From positions 186,001-250,000 of the forward strand of contig JACKCV010000004.1 in NCBI GenBank assembly GCA_020633825.1: DNA of 64,000 bases, given 5' to 3'. Positions 56,141-64,000 of the stretch are shown piece by piece. Each line of letters starts with the position of its first letter. The first letter of the stretch is position 1. Made by a program: the position numbers and the translations under genes. Under the pieces are notes generated by a model that saw only the letters and a program-made list of their open reading frames with translations, was not told the origin of the DNA and searched no databases. The stretch comes from Fibrobacteria bacterium (GTDB lineage: Bacteria; Fibrobacterota; Fibrobacteria; UBA5070).

Positions 56141-57178
56141 TCACTTCTGGATCCGGGTGCCGTCCGAAAGCCGGAACGCACCGCGGACCACGAGATCGTC
56201 ACCGATGGAGAGGCCGGAGAGCACCTGGACGGAGTCCCCGGAGGAAGGACCGAGTTCGAGTTTCCGTTCCTGGGCCTTTCCGTCCTGGGCCACCATGGCG
56301 AACACCCCGCCTTCACGGCGCAGCAGGGCCCAGGATGGGACCACGACCGCCTCGCGCACCTCCTGCCGGAGGATCCGGACCTTGCCCGCGAGCCCGGGCC
56401 GCAGGTTCCCGTCCTTGTTCGTCAGCACGACCCGCGCCGAAACCACGCGGTTGCGGGTATCGGCGGCGAGATCCACCGAGCTCACGGTGCCCTTGTAGGG
56501 GGCGTCGGGCGACTCGATCAGATGGAACTCGGCATCCAATCCCTTCTTGAGCAGTCCCGACTCGGTTTCCGGGACCGCGAACGTCGCCTCGAGCCGATCG
56601 TTGCGGACGATCCGCAGGGTGGGGGTGCCGGGACCGACGGCCTGCCAGCGATTGACCATCCTGGAAGCCACGACTCCGGAGAAGGGGGCCTGGCAACGCG
56701 AGTCCTCGTACTGCTTCTGCGCACCGAGGAACTGGGCCTTGGCGGCGTGGAACTGCGCGGACGCCGCATCCAAGGCGGCCTTGCCCAGACTACCCGCTTC
56801 GACGTTCTTGCGGGCGACCTCCATGGCCGCCTGCGTGGCATCCATCGAGGAGCGCGCCGCGTCGAGCTGCGCCCGGTAGCGGTCGGACTCGATGTCGCAC
56901 AAACCCTGGCCGGCCCGCACCCGCGTGCCCACCTCGGAAATGGATTTCATGGTGCCGGCGGCGGAACTCACCAGGATGGCATCGTCCGCACCTCGAAGAT
57001 CCGCCGGGTACACCCCCCAGTCCTGGAACGTCCGTCCCTGGATGCGCGAGGTGACGACTTCCACTCTCGTGGTGTCGGCGGAGCGGACCTGCTCGACTTC
57101 CGCCTCCTTCTGGCCTTCGCAGGCCATGAGGGCGAAGGGGAGAGCGGCCAAGGCGAATCGGTTCAGGCGCGTTTTCAT
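56141..57178 (-). CDS. RND efflux periplasmic adaptor lipoprotein
   Basis: 345 residues with lipobox ALMAC near residue 20 and GGAGG four bases before the ATG at 57178. The adaptor plan is clear: lipoyl half-motif (SEVGTRVRAGQGLCDIESD), a short coiled-coil hairpin (RYRAQLDAARSSMDATQAAMEVARKN through FLGAQKQYEDS), second half (CQAPFSGVVASRMVNRWQAVGPGTPTLRIV), then barrel and membrane-proximal domains ending QVLSGLSIGDDLVVRGAFRL. It bridges the RND pump and the TolC-like channel. The start overlaps the tolC-like stop (ATGA), so the two are translationally coupled. Confidence 0.93.
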   Translation of the reverse strand: MKTRLNRFALAALPFALMACEGQKEAEVEQVRSADTTRVEVVTSRIQGRTFQDWGVYPADLRGADDAILVSSAAGTMKSISEVGTRVRAGQGLCDIESDRYRAQLDAARSSMDATQAAMEVARKNVEAGSLGKAALDAASAQFHAAKAQFLGAQKQYEDSRCQAPFSGVVASRMVNRWQAVGPGTPTLRIVRNDRLEATFAVPETESGLLKKGLDAEFHLIESPDAPYKGTVSSVDLAADTRNRVVSARVVLTNKDGNLRPGLAGKVRILRQEVREAVVVPSWALLRREGGVFAMVAQDGKAQERKLELGPSSGDSVQVLSGLSIGDDLVVRGAFRLSDGTRIQK

Positions 57179-58614
57179 GGTTCCTCCGAAAGGGCGATCA
57201 GATCCTGTCCGCGGACCAGCGCGAGGGCGGCGGCGGAGCGTGTGCGTTCGAGACGGGCGGCGACGAGCGCAAGCTCGGCCATGCGAAGATTCTCCTCGGC
57301 CGCAAGGAGATCGGAAAGGGCTCCCGAACCTTGACGGAAATCGACATCGGCGAGGGTGCGGGCTTCCGCGGCGGCGGCGATGGACTGCAGCGCCGAGGCC
57401 AGCGCCGAGTCGGCGGCTTCGCGATCCATCAGGACCTTGTCGACCTCGACCTCGACCATCCTGCGAAGGTCCTCGCGCCGGATTTCCAGGGCGTGGACCG
57501 CCGCACGGGTCTGTCCCGCCTTCGCGGATTGCTCGAAGCCGTCGAAGAGGTTCCACTGCAGGGCGAGTCCGACCGACCACTCGTAGTTGTCCCGCACGTT
57601 TCCGGCCTCCTTGAAGGCCTCTCCCATGTCGGTGTTCGCCGAGATCACGCCGGCCTTCCCCACCAGACCGAGATTGGGCAGGTAATTCGCGCGATAGATG
57701 GTGACGATGTCGTTCTGCAGCGACTTCGCTTCGTCGAGGAACTTCAAGTCGGAGCGGTTGTCCATGGCCAGGCGGAGGAGTTCCTCCCTGGCCGGGGGCA
57801 GCAGGGCTTCGAGCGCGGGCAAACCCGCGGTGTCGAGTTCCAGGGATTCGTCGGCCGACCGACCGAGAGTCCGGTTGAGCATCCGCCGGGAGGTGAGCGC
57901 ATCGCGCCGCGCGGCGAGCAGGTCGGGATGGAGACGGAGCAATTGCGAGCGAGCCATCAGCAGCTGCGCGCGGGATCCCAAGCCACCGGCCACCGCGCGT
58001 TCCAGATAGGCGACGACTTCCGTCTGCCGGGCGATGGATCGCTCGACGATTCCCACCTTCTGCTCGGCGAGAGCCGTGGCCGACCACAGCCCGAGGAAAT
58101 CGCCTTGGACCTTGGAACGATCCATGCGGACCTTCAAGGAAGTGATGCGCTTCTGCGTCGAGGCCATATGCAGGGCCGTCGTCACCTTCCCGAAGGTGAA
58201 CAAGGCCTGGCTCGCTTGGACGCCGTAACCCACGGACCACGTGGGTTCGTCGGGATCGGACTGGAGGTCCTGGAGAGCGGCGAGAGGTCCGAGACTTCTT
58301 CCAGGTTGCGAACCGTCCAAGGTGGCCACTCGATCGTCGAGGCTCGCGATGGACTGCCCCAGCGCCCCGAAACCGGCCCCGAGACCCGACAGCATGGACG
58401 GTTGCCGCCCGACCCCGGTGTTGGCATATCCCGAAACGCTGGGCCAGGCCACCTTGCGAACCTCCCGGACCAGCTCGTTGGCCGAGTCCACGGAGATCCG
58501 GATCAAGGCGGCTTCGGGCCCTCGCGTGAGGGCCTCTTCCAGACCTTGGGTCAACGTCATCGGCTGGGCCGCGGCCAAACCGGGCACGAGCCAGAACACC
58601 GAAGCGATTCTCAT
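57175..58614 (-). CDS. TolC family outer-membrane efflux protein
   Basis: 479 residues; ATG at 58614 with AAGGA eight bases upstream and a short signal peptide (MRIASVFWLVPGLAAAQP). Two duplicated outer-membrane-efflux repeats are visible, with long coiled-coil helices (LTSRRMLNRTLG, SADESLELDTAGL; KSLQNDIVTIYRANYLPNLGLVGKAGV; QWNLFDGFEQSAKAGQTRAAV). TolC proteins form the trimeric channel through outer membrane and periplasm. It is 29 bases downstream of tetR and overlaps the adaptor start, so the operon reads tetR-tolC-adaptor-RND. Confidence 0.92.
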   Translation of the reverse strand: MRIASVFWLVPGLAAAQPMTLTQGLEEALTRGPEAALIRISVDSANELVREVRKVAWPSVSGYANTGVGRQPSMLSGLGAGFGALGQSIASLDDRVATLDGSQPGRSLGPLAALQDLQSDPDEPTWSVGYGVQASQALFTFGKVTTALHMASTQKRITSLKVRMDRSKVQGDFLGLWSATALAEQKVGIVERSIARQTEVVAYLERAVAGGLGSRAQLLMARSQLLRLHPDLLAARRDALTSRRMLNRTLGRSADESLELDTAGLPALEALLPPAREELLRLAMDNRSDLKFLDEAKSLQNDIVTIYRANYLPNLGLVGKAGVISANTDMGEAFKEAGNVRDNYEWSVGLALQWNLFDGFEQSAKAGQTRAAVHALEIRREDLRRMVEVEVDKVLMDREAADSALASALQSIAAAAEARTLADVDFRQGSGALSDLLAAEENLRMAELALVAARLERTRSAAALALVRGQDLIALSEEP

Positions 58615-58630
58615 GGGGCGGATCCTTTTG

Positions 58631-58643
58631 TTAACAGCGTTAA
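58631..58643. promoter_or_regulatory. short palindrome between tetR and tolC
   Basis: TTAAC (58631-58635), AGC, GTTAA (58639-58643), ending next to the tetR stop and 17 bases from the tolC start codon. It could be a second operator or an mRNA structure. Its sequence differs from the palindrome in the tetR promoter. Confidence 0.3.
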
Positions 58644-59246
58644 TCAATTTGAAAAACTCCGAGACATCCGGCCAGTGTCCGTCTGAAGAAATTGATCCAA
58701 GTTGGCGAGAAGGCGTGTTTCGAGCACATCCAGGAGGTCCGTGGCGATGGGACAGATCTGGAACATCCGTTCGTACCGAATTCCTGCGACCGTGCTGGTG
58801 AGGATCCTGGAATCCCCTGGATCCAAACCATCCTTGCTCAGGCAGCGTTGCATCCGGGAGACCTGCCGTCTCAGACACGCCAGGAGTTCCGGGTTGCTGG
58901 TGACCACCGCGAACAGGGCGGGGTTCTCCAGGTCTTCCAAACGCCGCATCCCCTCGAAGGAGGCACGGATCCAGGCCCGGTGCCACCGTCCCTCGACGCG
59001 TGAATCCGCCTTCCAGTGCCGGTGGAGTCCATCCCAAGCCGAGCGCAGATGCAGATGGAGCAATCCGTGCAGGAGAGCCTCCTTGGAAGGGTAGTGGTAG
59101 AGGACCCCCCCTTTGCTCATGCGCGCCTCGCGAGCGACGCCATCGATGGTCAGAGCTTGAGGCCCGCCCTGGATGGCCAGGACGCATGCCGCCTGCAAGA
59201 TCTGGTGCCTCGTCGCAACCGAATCGGATCGCTGGTGCGTGGTCAT
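58644..59246 (-). CDS. TetR family transcriptional repressor
   Basis: 200 residues. The N-terminal helix-turn-helix (about 12-58) is typical: TRHQILQAACVLAIQGGPQALTIDGVAREARMSKGGVLYHYPSKEALL. The C-terminal ligand-binding part is a helical domain of unknown specificity. It leads the efflux operon, and its promoter contains a 16-bp palindrome, so it most likely represses itself and the pump until a substrate binds. The ribosome-binding site is weak, and the predicted transcription start is only one to three bases before the ATG, suggesting a leaderless message. Confidence 0.93.
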   Translation of the reverse strand: MTTHQRSDSVATRHQILQAACVLAIQGGPQALTIDGVAREARMSKGGVLYHYPSKEALLHGLLHLHLRSAWDGLHRHWKADSRVEGRWHRAWIRASFEGMRRLEDLENPALFAVVTSNPELLACLRRQVSRMQRCLSKDGLDPGDSRILTSTVAGIRYERMFQICPIATDLLDVLETRLLANLDQFLQTDTGRMSRSFSN

Positions 59247-59254
59247 TCCGAGAC

Positions 59255-59283
59255 AACATACCGTCCAGACGGTACAAAGTCAA
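59255..59283 (-). promoter_or_regulatory. tetR operon promoter
   Basis: On the minus strand TTGACT (59283-59278) and TATGTT (59260-59255) are exactly 17 bases apart, five of six and four of six consensus matches. Transcription should begin near 59248, almost at the ATG at 59246. Confidence 0.7.
59259..59274. promoter_or_regulatory. TetR operator candidate
   Basis: TACCGTC (59259-59265), CA, GACGGTA (59268-59274): seven-base perfect arms with a two-base centre, filling the spacer of the tetR promoter and touching its -10. Position and form are those of a TetR-type autoregulatory operator. Confidence 0.7.
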
Positions 59284-59410
59284 GATTCGCTCCAAAAACA
59301 ACGCCCCTCGACAACCGACGAGGGTTCCCGTCTTCCCATTATCCGTTCCAAGAGGAAACCCGCCGCGAAGCTCCCGCCCCCCCCAGGAGAGAATCAAGAG
59401 CCGGGAACGA

Positions 59411-61189
59411 TCAATCTGCCTGGGCGTTCCAAGCCCATCCCGGGCCCAAGGCCTCGAGCAACTCCTTGCGCGAAACCGGTTTGGCCAGGAATCCGTCCAT
59501 CCCGCACTCCTGGCATCTTCGACGATCTTCGGAGAGCGCATTGGCCGTGTATGCTACGATGCGAGTCTTGGGAACACCCAGGGACGCTTCCAGTTCCCGG
59601 ATCTTCCGCGTCGCTTCGTAGCCATCCATCACCGGCATCTGGCAGTCCATGAGGACCAAGGGAAAGCGATGGATCCTCCAGAGATCGAACCCTTGCGCCC
59701 CGTCGATGGCGGTGACCACCTCGATGCCTTCCTTCCGAAGCAGCTTCGAGGCCACCATCCGATTCACGGGCTCGTCCTCCACGAGCAGAACGCGCAGCGG
59801 ATCCCGAGGCGAGATCGCGGTCGGTGCCGGAGATAGGCTCGAAGCCTGCTCGAATCCCAGATGGACCGAGACCACCGTTCCCAGGCCCACACGGCTCTCC
59901 ACCTCGATGGTCCCCTCCATCGCCCGGACCACGCGGCGCGTCAGGGCCAAACCGAGGCCGGTGCCATTGGCGTTCGGATGCGTGTCCCGATGGTGCTGGA
60001 CGAAGGGATTGAACAGTTCCCGCTGCTGGTCGGGGGTCATTCCGATCCCGGTATCCCGGACGGTCAGGACCAACCGCACCATCCCGTCCCCGACCGACGT
60101 CTGGCCTCGCAGCGCGACTTCGACGAATCCGTGTTCGGTGAACTTGATGGCGTTGGTCACCAGGTGCAGGAGGATCTGTCGCAGGCGATCGCTGTCGACC
60201 ATCACCCGTGGCAGGTCGTCGGAGACCTGCATGCGCAAGCTGACGCCTTTCGTCTCGGCTTGGAGCCGGAGGGGATGCAGCATGCGAGGAACCTCCGCCT
60301 GCAGGCGAAGGGAACGTCTTTCGAGGATGACACCCCCCTCCTCGAGTCGGGAGAATTCGAGGATGTCCCCGACGATGGCTCGCAGCACGCCACCCGTCGA
60401 GCGTGCGATCTCCAGATGATCGCGCTGCTGGAAGGAGAGCGGTTCGCTGCCGATCAGATCGAGCGCTCCCATCAACCCGTTCAGAGGAGTCCGCAGCTCA
60501 TGGCTCACCATGCCCAGGAAATTGTTCTTCGCCTGGCTGGACGCTTCGGCCTGCCCGACGGCCTCGGCCATGGCTCCTTCGGTGGACACGACGAGTCGCA
60601 TCAGGAGGAAGAGCGGGACGAGGAGCCCCAATCCAGAGACCAGCGAGGCGGACACGCCGAACCACCGCAACTGTTGGGCGGACATCCCCAGCGGTTCGAC
60701 GAGATCGTACGCCCACAACTGGAGCAGGAGGATTCCCAACAGTGGAGCCAGGGCGGGGAGGAACACGCGCCACCGCTGCTCCACGGGAAAGATCAGGAAC
60801 GGCATCGCAACGGCGGAGAGCAGGCCGGATTCCATCCGTCCCGACGGTCCGACGAAGAGTCACAGAAGCAGGATCGAAACCGTGAAGGCTCCATGGAACA
60901 AGTGCCGGGCCACCTGCGTGCGACCGGACCGAAGCAAGTGGCCCGCGACGACGTGCGCCCCCAGGAACAGGACCCCGATCGACACCAGGGCCCCCTCTCC
61001 AAGGATGGCGAACAGGGCGATGGCGGTTCCTGTCATGGCCAGGCAGAGCAGCAGACAGACCCACGCCAGGAGCAGGCACCGCTTCTCCTGCGGACACGAG
61101 CCCTTGGAAATCGCGGAGTCGGCAAGACGGCGGAGGGTGAGAAACCACCCCCCCATCGGCTCGATGAAGACGCTCCAGAAATCCCTCAT
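59411..61189 (-). pseudogene. hybrid sensor histidine kinase/response regulator broken by an in-frame TGA
   Basis: A reading frame from ATG 61189 gives 109 residues with three membrane helices, then TGA at 60862-60860, then continues in the same frame for eight codons to an ATG at 60835 and 474 more residues. The later part has three more helices, a HisKA domain (His112 of that part in GMVSHELRTPLNG), ATPase boxes (LVTNAIKFTEHG, DTGIGM, GTGLGLALTRRVV) and a receiver domain (Asp397, Lys452). The TGA falls inside the third helix, just before GPSGRMESGLL, a block continuous with the sensor. Either a nonsense mutation, a sequence error, or the kinase is now made from 60835 with a truncated sensor. 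Confidence 0.75.
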
Positions 61190-61249
61190 GGTCCCGACAT
61201 GGTATCACTCCAGCGCTGCAAGGAGCAAACCCCGACCCGCGACGCCCCC

Positions 61250-61975
61250 TCAGCGGGCAAAGCGACGACGCCAAGCGGGAAACTTCCCCATGTCCTCCTG
61301 GTGCTGGGAAAGATCATGGTCGGCCCCCGGATTGTAATGGCTTTCCAGGTCGACGCCACTCCTTCGGAGCAGTTCCCACCAGGCGGCCACTTCGGGGAAG
61401 GAATACAGGCGATCCCTCCCTCCCGCCGTCCAGCGGACCGGCATCCCTCCCAGGGAAACCGGATCGAAGGAGGCGCCTCGGGAGATCAACACGGAAGGAT
61501 TCGCCGACCAGACGGCGACCGCGCGCAGGTGCAGCTCCGGCACCCCTCTCAATCGCTGCGCCATCCAGAGAGCTCCCGCTCCTCCATCGGAGACCCCCGC
61601 CAGGACGAGGGAGCGCGAATCCACGCCTTGCGTTTTCTGCGCGATCCGGATCTGGGCCTCCACACGCTCGAGGGCGGAAGCGGACCACCAGGGCGATGCC
61701 GGCCAGGCCGACGGTGCCAGCAACGCGAAACCTCCGGAGTCGGCCCACGGGGCGAATCCCACCGCGGCGCGCAACCCCTTCGCGGGATCATCGGCTCCGA
61801 TACCCCCGTGCAGCCACACGACCAACGGCGCCTTCCACTTCCGGGCCTGGGCGGGATCGAGACTCCCGGGGGGATTCGGGACGACCAGGGCCGCGCGACT
61901 GCCATCGCGGAAGGTCAGGGTGTCGGTCCTCCATCCGCCGCTCAACAGGACCATGGCAAGGGCGATGCTATTCAC
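61250..61975 (-). CDS. alpha/beta hydrolase, predicted secreted esterase
   Basis: 241 residues from GTG at 61975, with GGAGG nine bases upstream; an ATG at 62092 lies inside the neighbour and looks spurious. The N-terminus (NSIALAMVLLSGGW) may be a short signal peptide. Hydrolase marks are the oxyanion strand VVWLHGGIG, the nucleophile elbow GVSDGG (Gly-x-Ser-x-Gly), and a C-terminal GADHDL holding the probable catalytic His. It resembles small dienelactone-hydrolase or phospholipase/carboxylesterase types. It overlaps the upstream outer-membrane gene by eight bases and is probably cotranslated with it. The substrate is unknown. Confidence 0.75.
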   Translation of the reverse strand: MNSIALAMVLLSGGWRTDTLTFRDGSRAALVVPNPPGSLDPAQARKWKAPLVVWLHGGIGADDPAKGLRAAVGFAPWADSGGFALLAPSAWPASPWWSASALERVEAQIRIAQKTQGVDSRSLVLAGVSDGGAGALWMAQRLRGVPELHLRAVAVWSANPSVLISRGASFDPVSLGGMPVRWTAGGRDRLYSFPEVAAWWELLRRSGVDLESHYNPGADHDLSQHQEDMGKFPAWRRRFAR

Positions 61976-63572
61976 GGAAGGAGACCTCCCCGGAGACGAC
62001 GGGCGAGAAACGGCGGGAGCCCTCCCGATCGGAAACGTCCAAACCGACCGACCACCTCGTCCCCCAATCGCCTGAAGGACGGAATTCGGCACCGAGCGTC
62101 AGCACCTGCCTCGTCCAGTCCACCGTCCCCATCCAATCCTTCCGCGGATGGGGCACGACCCAGGTCCCCGAGGAATCCGCCCAGTTGAGATCGTCCACGG
62201 AGGATCCCGGTCCGGCACCTTTCCACTCGGCCCGGACTTCGGAGAGGAGGGACCAGGATGCGGACAGATCCTGCCGTCTGTTCCAGAGCAGCGCCAGGGA
62301 GTTCGGCCCCAGGGGGGAGCCCAGGGGACGGCCGAAATGGACCGGCAGGTTCCGGGGAGCTCCAGGCAGGATGGACGAGGACGCCCCGCCCACCCAGGGC
62401 TCGATCCTGGTGGCCTGGAGCCTGTCGAGGGTCTGCGGGCCCGAGACGTCCCGCAGGCGAAGACCGACCCCGAGCGCCCATTTGTTCCCCCATCCGTCGG
62501 AGAAGAAGCCCAGGAAATTCTGCAGGTCGTCGAGGAACAATTCCCCCGCGATCTCGATCCCTGGGAGAATTCGCCACGAGGCGTCGAACCCCATCTGGCG
62601 GTTGTCCGGGTCTCCCAGGAGGTGTTCGGTCAGGATCACCGGAAAGACGGGAACGAGATAGAGAGGTTCCAGGGGTCGATTCACGGAGACGACCGCTTCG
62701 CTCCATGCGACCGCCCAGCTCCTGCCGACCCACCGAAGTCGATGCCCGTAGAGAAGGCGGCGCTCGTCGAAGGCATCCCCGGTCAGGCGCCCCCCCAGGA
62801 CCACCGCTTCGATGGGCCCCACCCGTGCGGAGGCTTCGGTCAGGGCGAACGGATCGGCCGTCCCGGACAGGAACAACGGTTCGGGCAAGGGGCCCCACGA
62901 AGTCCGCAGCCACCCCGACCGCAACCGGACTCCCAGTGCGGTGGCCTCCAGCCCCCCTTCCAGGCCATCCACGGTCCGTGCCCAGGAAGCTTCCCCGTCG
63001 CCGGCGAACAAGGCGGTCTGGTAGACTCCGCGACGAGGGTCCATCTCCTTGCGCCACAGGGATGCATCGGCGACCTCGGTCCGTTGGAACGGACGAGCCC
63101 ACATCGACGCCTGGTTTCCCAACAGGACATCGACGCGAGGGCGGAGCCGCCCGCCCAGGATCCGGTGGGGGACGCCCGAGGAATCGAAGCGAGTCTCCAC
63201 GTACCCCTCGCCGGCCAGGTCGAGAAGGAGGTGGTCGGTGCGATCCCCGCGATTTGCCGACCAGGCCGGACGCCATCCCCACCCGGCGGGGAAGGAATCC
63301 CGCAAGGCGAGTCTCCGGAGCAGCCGCGCGATGCGAACGGAATCGGTCGGCGCGAGGTCCGTCGAGTCGATGGATTCGAGACAAGCCAGGACCAGTTCCC
63401 CGGGCCAGGGGCGCCGGTCGGGCAGGGAGCACCCATCCCGCCCATCGAGGCGTTCCAGCCAGGGGACGGCCGGATCGTCCTCCGGGAGGGAGGGAAGGAC
63501 CGGCCTCGACGCCGCCGCGGAGATGCACAGGCCAAGGAGAGCCGGCAGGAGGAGTACAGGACGGAAGATCAT
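61968..63572 (-). CDS. capsule assembly Wzi-like outer-membrane protein
   Basis: 534 residues with signal peptide MIFRPVLLLPALLGLCISAAA. After about residue 110 the chain alternates in the manner of a large beta-barrel (GYVETRFDSSG, RLRPRVDVLLGN, GVRLRSGWLRTSWGP). The segment LYLVPVFPVILTEHLLGDPDNRQMGFDASWRILPGIEIAGELFLDD matches the Wzi-family pattern of a Pro-rich strand followed by an Asn/Gln strand and an acidic strand, and FGR/HRL strands recur. Wzi proteins hold capsular or surface polysaccharide. The assignment rests on pattern only. The stop overlaps the GTG start of the esterase gene. Confidence 0.6.
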   Translation of the reverse strand: MIFRPVLLLPALLGLCISAAASRPVLPSLPEDDPAVPWLERLDGRDGCSLPDRRPWPGELVLACLESIDSTDLAPTDSVRIARLLRRLALRDSFPAGWGWRPAWSANRGDRTDHLLLDLAGEGYVETRFDSSGVPHRILGGRLRPRVDVLLGNQASMWARPFQRTEVADASLWRKEMDPRRGVYQTALFAGDGEASWARTVDGLEGGLEATALGVRLRSGWLRTSWGPLPEPLFLSGTADPFALTEASARVGPIEAVVLGGRLTGDAFDERRLLYGHRLRWVGRSWAVAWSEAVVSVNRPLEPLYLVPVFPVILTEHLLGDPDNRQMGFDASWRILPGIEIAGELFLDDLQNFLGFFSDGWGNKWALGVGLRLRDVSGPQTLDRLQATRIEPWVGGASSSILPGAPRNLPVHFGRPLGSPLGPNSLALLWNRRQDLSASWSLLSEVRAEWKGAGPGSSVDDLNWADSSGTWVVPHPRKDWMGTVDWTRQVLTLGAEFRPSGDWGTRWSVGLDVSDREGSRRFSPVVSGEVSFRE

Positions 63573-63610
63573 CGCCTGTGAAGGTAACCGACCCGAAGCA
63601 ACCCCGGGGT

Positions 63611-64000
63611 TCAGCGCAGGCTCATGCTTCCGTAGGCGCGAGCCGCTCGCATCTTGCGATCCGAATCCGCGGCCTTCCGCCGCCCCTCGTCGATGCGACG
63701 CCGCACGCCGTTTTCCAGTCCGGTCTGGAAGCGGGAAGCCTCCAGGGCGAGGTTGACGAGACGATTCCGGATCGAGAAGACGCGCGCACGCTCCTGTTCC
63801 TTCGGAGCATCCGCTTCCCAGGATTTCCAGAGTTCCTTCATGTCGTCCAGCAGCGGTGCGGCCTGGGCGAGGGCGCGATCACGGGTGTCGAGAAGCATCT
63901 GCAGGCCACCATCGGTGGTCCAGTCTTCGCTCGGCCGGGCGAAGGGCGACCACGTCGCCTCGAGTTTCTCGAGGATTTCGGCGAGACGGTCCGTCAGGTT
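63611..64000 (-). CDS. helical protein of unknown function (5' part beyond window)
   Basis: The frame is open from the stop at 63611 to the right edge, giving 129 visible residues. An ATG at 63898 lies inside it, but the upstream 34 codons (LTDRLAEILEKLEATWSPFARPSEDW) continue the same amphipathic helical style, so the true start is beyond the window. All visible residues are helical and charged (RDRALAQAAPLLDDMKELWKSW, RIDEGRRKAADSDRKMRAARAYG), with no recognised domain. A FlgN/FliT-like flagellar chaperone would fit length and style, but nothing specific supports it. Confidence 0.5.
   Translation of the reverse strand, partial: NLTDRLAEILEKLEATWSPFARPSEDWTTDGGLQMLLDTRDRALAQAAPLLDDMKELWKSWEADAPKEQERARVFSIRNRLVNLALEASRFQTGLENGVRRRIDEGRRKAADSDRKMRAARAYGSMSLR

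Noticed and set aside
52954..56550. Plus-strand frame of 1198 codons antisense to the RND pump
   Set aside because: It is H/D/G-rich antisense translation; the RND protein is complete with catalytic residues.
60836..60862. TGA as a recoded sense codon (selenocysteine or tryptophan)
   Set aside because: Many genes in the window end in TGA overlapping the next start, and no SECIS-like or selenium-protein context is seen.
1..64000. tRNA, rRNA, CRISPR, insertion sequence, prophage or attachment site
   Set aside because: None was seen by eye; no repeat-spacer array, transposase, integrase or cloverleaf-like sequence was recognised. A covariance-model tRNA scan would settle the tRNA point.

Overview
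The window is GC-rich, densely packed, and looks chromosomal. No rRNA, tRNA, IS element, phage gene or CRISPR array was seen. The best taxonomic guess is an environmental member of the Fibrobacterota or a close relative (inference). The reasons are a SprA-type outer-membrane translocon, giant modular GH9 cellulases, an AgmX/PglI-type TonB-like protein with an ExbD, a Na+-pumping decarboxylase, and many secreted proteins. TTG and GTG starts and 4-base ATGA/GTGA overlaps between neighbouring genes are frequent.

Layout. 1-7400: a cut-off secreted protein, a sugar-binding lipoprotein and, divergently, a GH94 cellobiose phosphorylase followed by a secreted EF-hand-like protein and a small beta-barrel, closed by a clear terminator. 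7448-13806: a small membrane protein, then a translationally coupled trio (CPEC thioredoxin-like protein, aspartoacylase-family enzyme, unknown secreted protein started by TTG), a zinc-ribbon membrane protein and a cardiolipin-synthase-like PLD enzyme. 14183-15472: a GH5 endoglucanase. 15689-25131 (minus): sprA, rng, argD. 25307-27306 (minus): aroC and aguB. 27409-27520: a promoter, two stem-loops and a terminator with no ORF, a candidate small RNA. 27601-30657: trhP, then on the minus strand a draT-draG pair. 30810-32420 (minus): oadG and oadB. 32554-47112 (minus): two GH9 cellulases of about 2184 and 2624 residues that share a distinctive C-terminal domain. 47905-50901: an AgmX-like TonB-type protein, a paralogue lacking its C-terminal half, and an ExbD. 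51244-52728: an M32 carboxypeptidase. 52942-59246 (minus): a tetR-tolC-adaptor-RND efflux operon with an operator placed inside the tetR promoter. 59411-61189 (minus): a hybrid histidine kinase broken by one in-frame TGA. 61250-64000 (minus): a small esterase, a Wzi-like outer-membrane protein and a partial helical protein.

How it fits together (inference). Cellulose is attacked outside the cell by GH9 and GH5 enzymes. Cello-oligosaccharides would be captured by the binding lipoprotein and cellobiose phosphorolysed by GH94. SprA is the translocon of the type IX secretion system, so the recurring C-terminal domains on the cellulases are candidates for its sorting or anchoring signals. Regulation visible in the sequence includes the TetR autoregulatory promoter and the 18-bp palindrome at the candidate small RNA. 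Many very long open frames antisense to the large genes are by-products of high GC and were left out.
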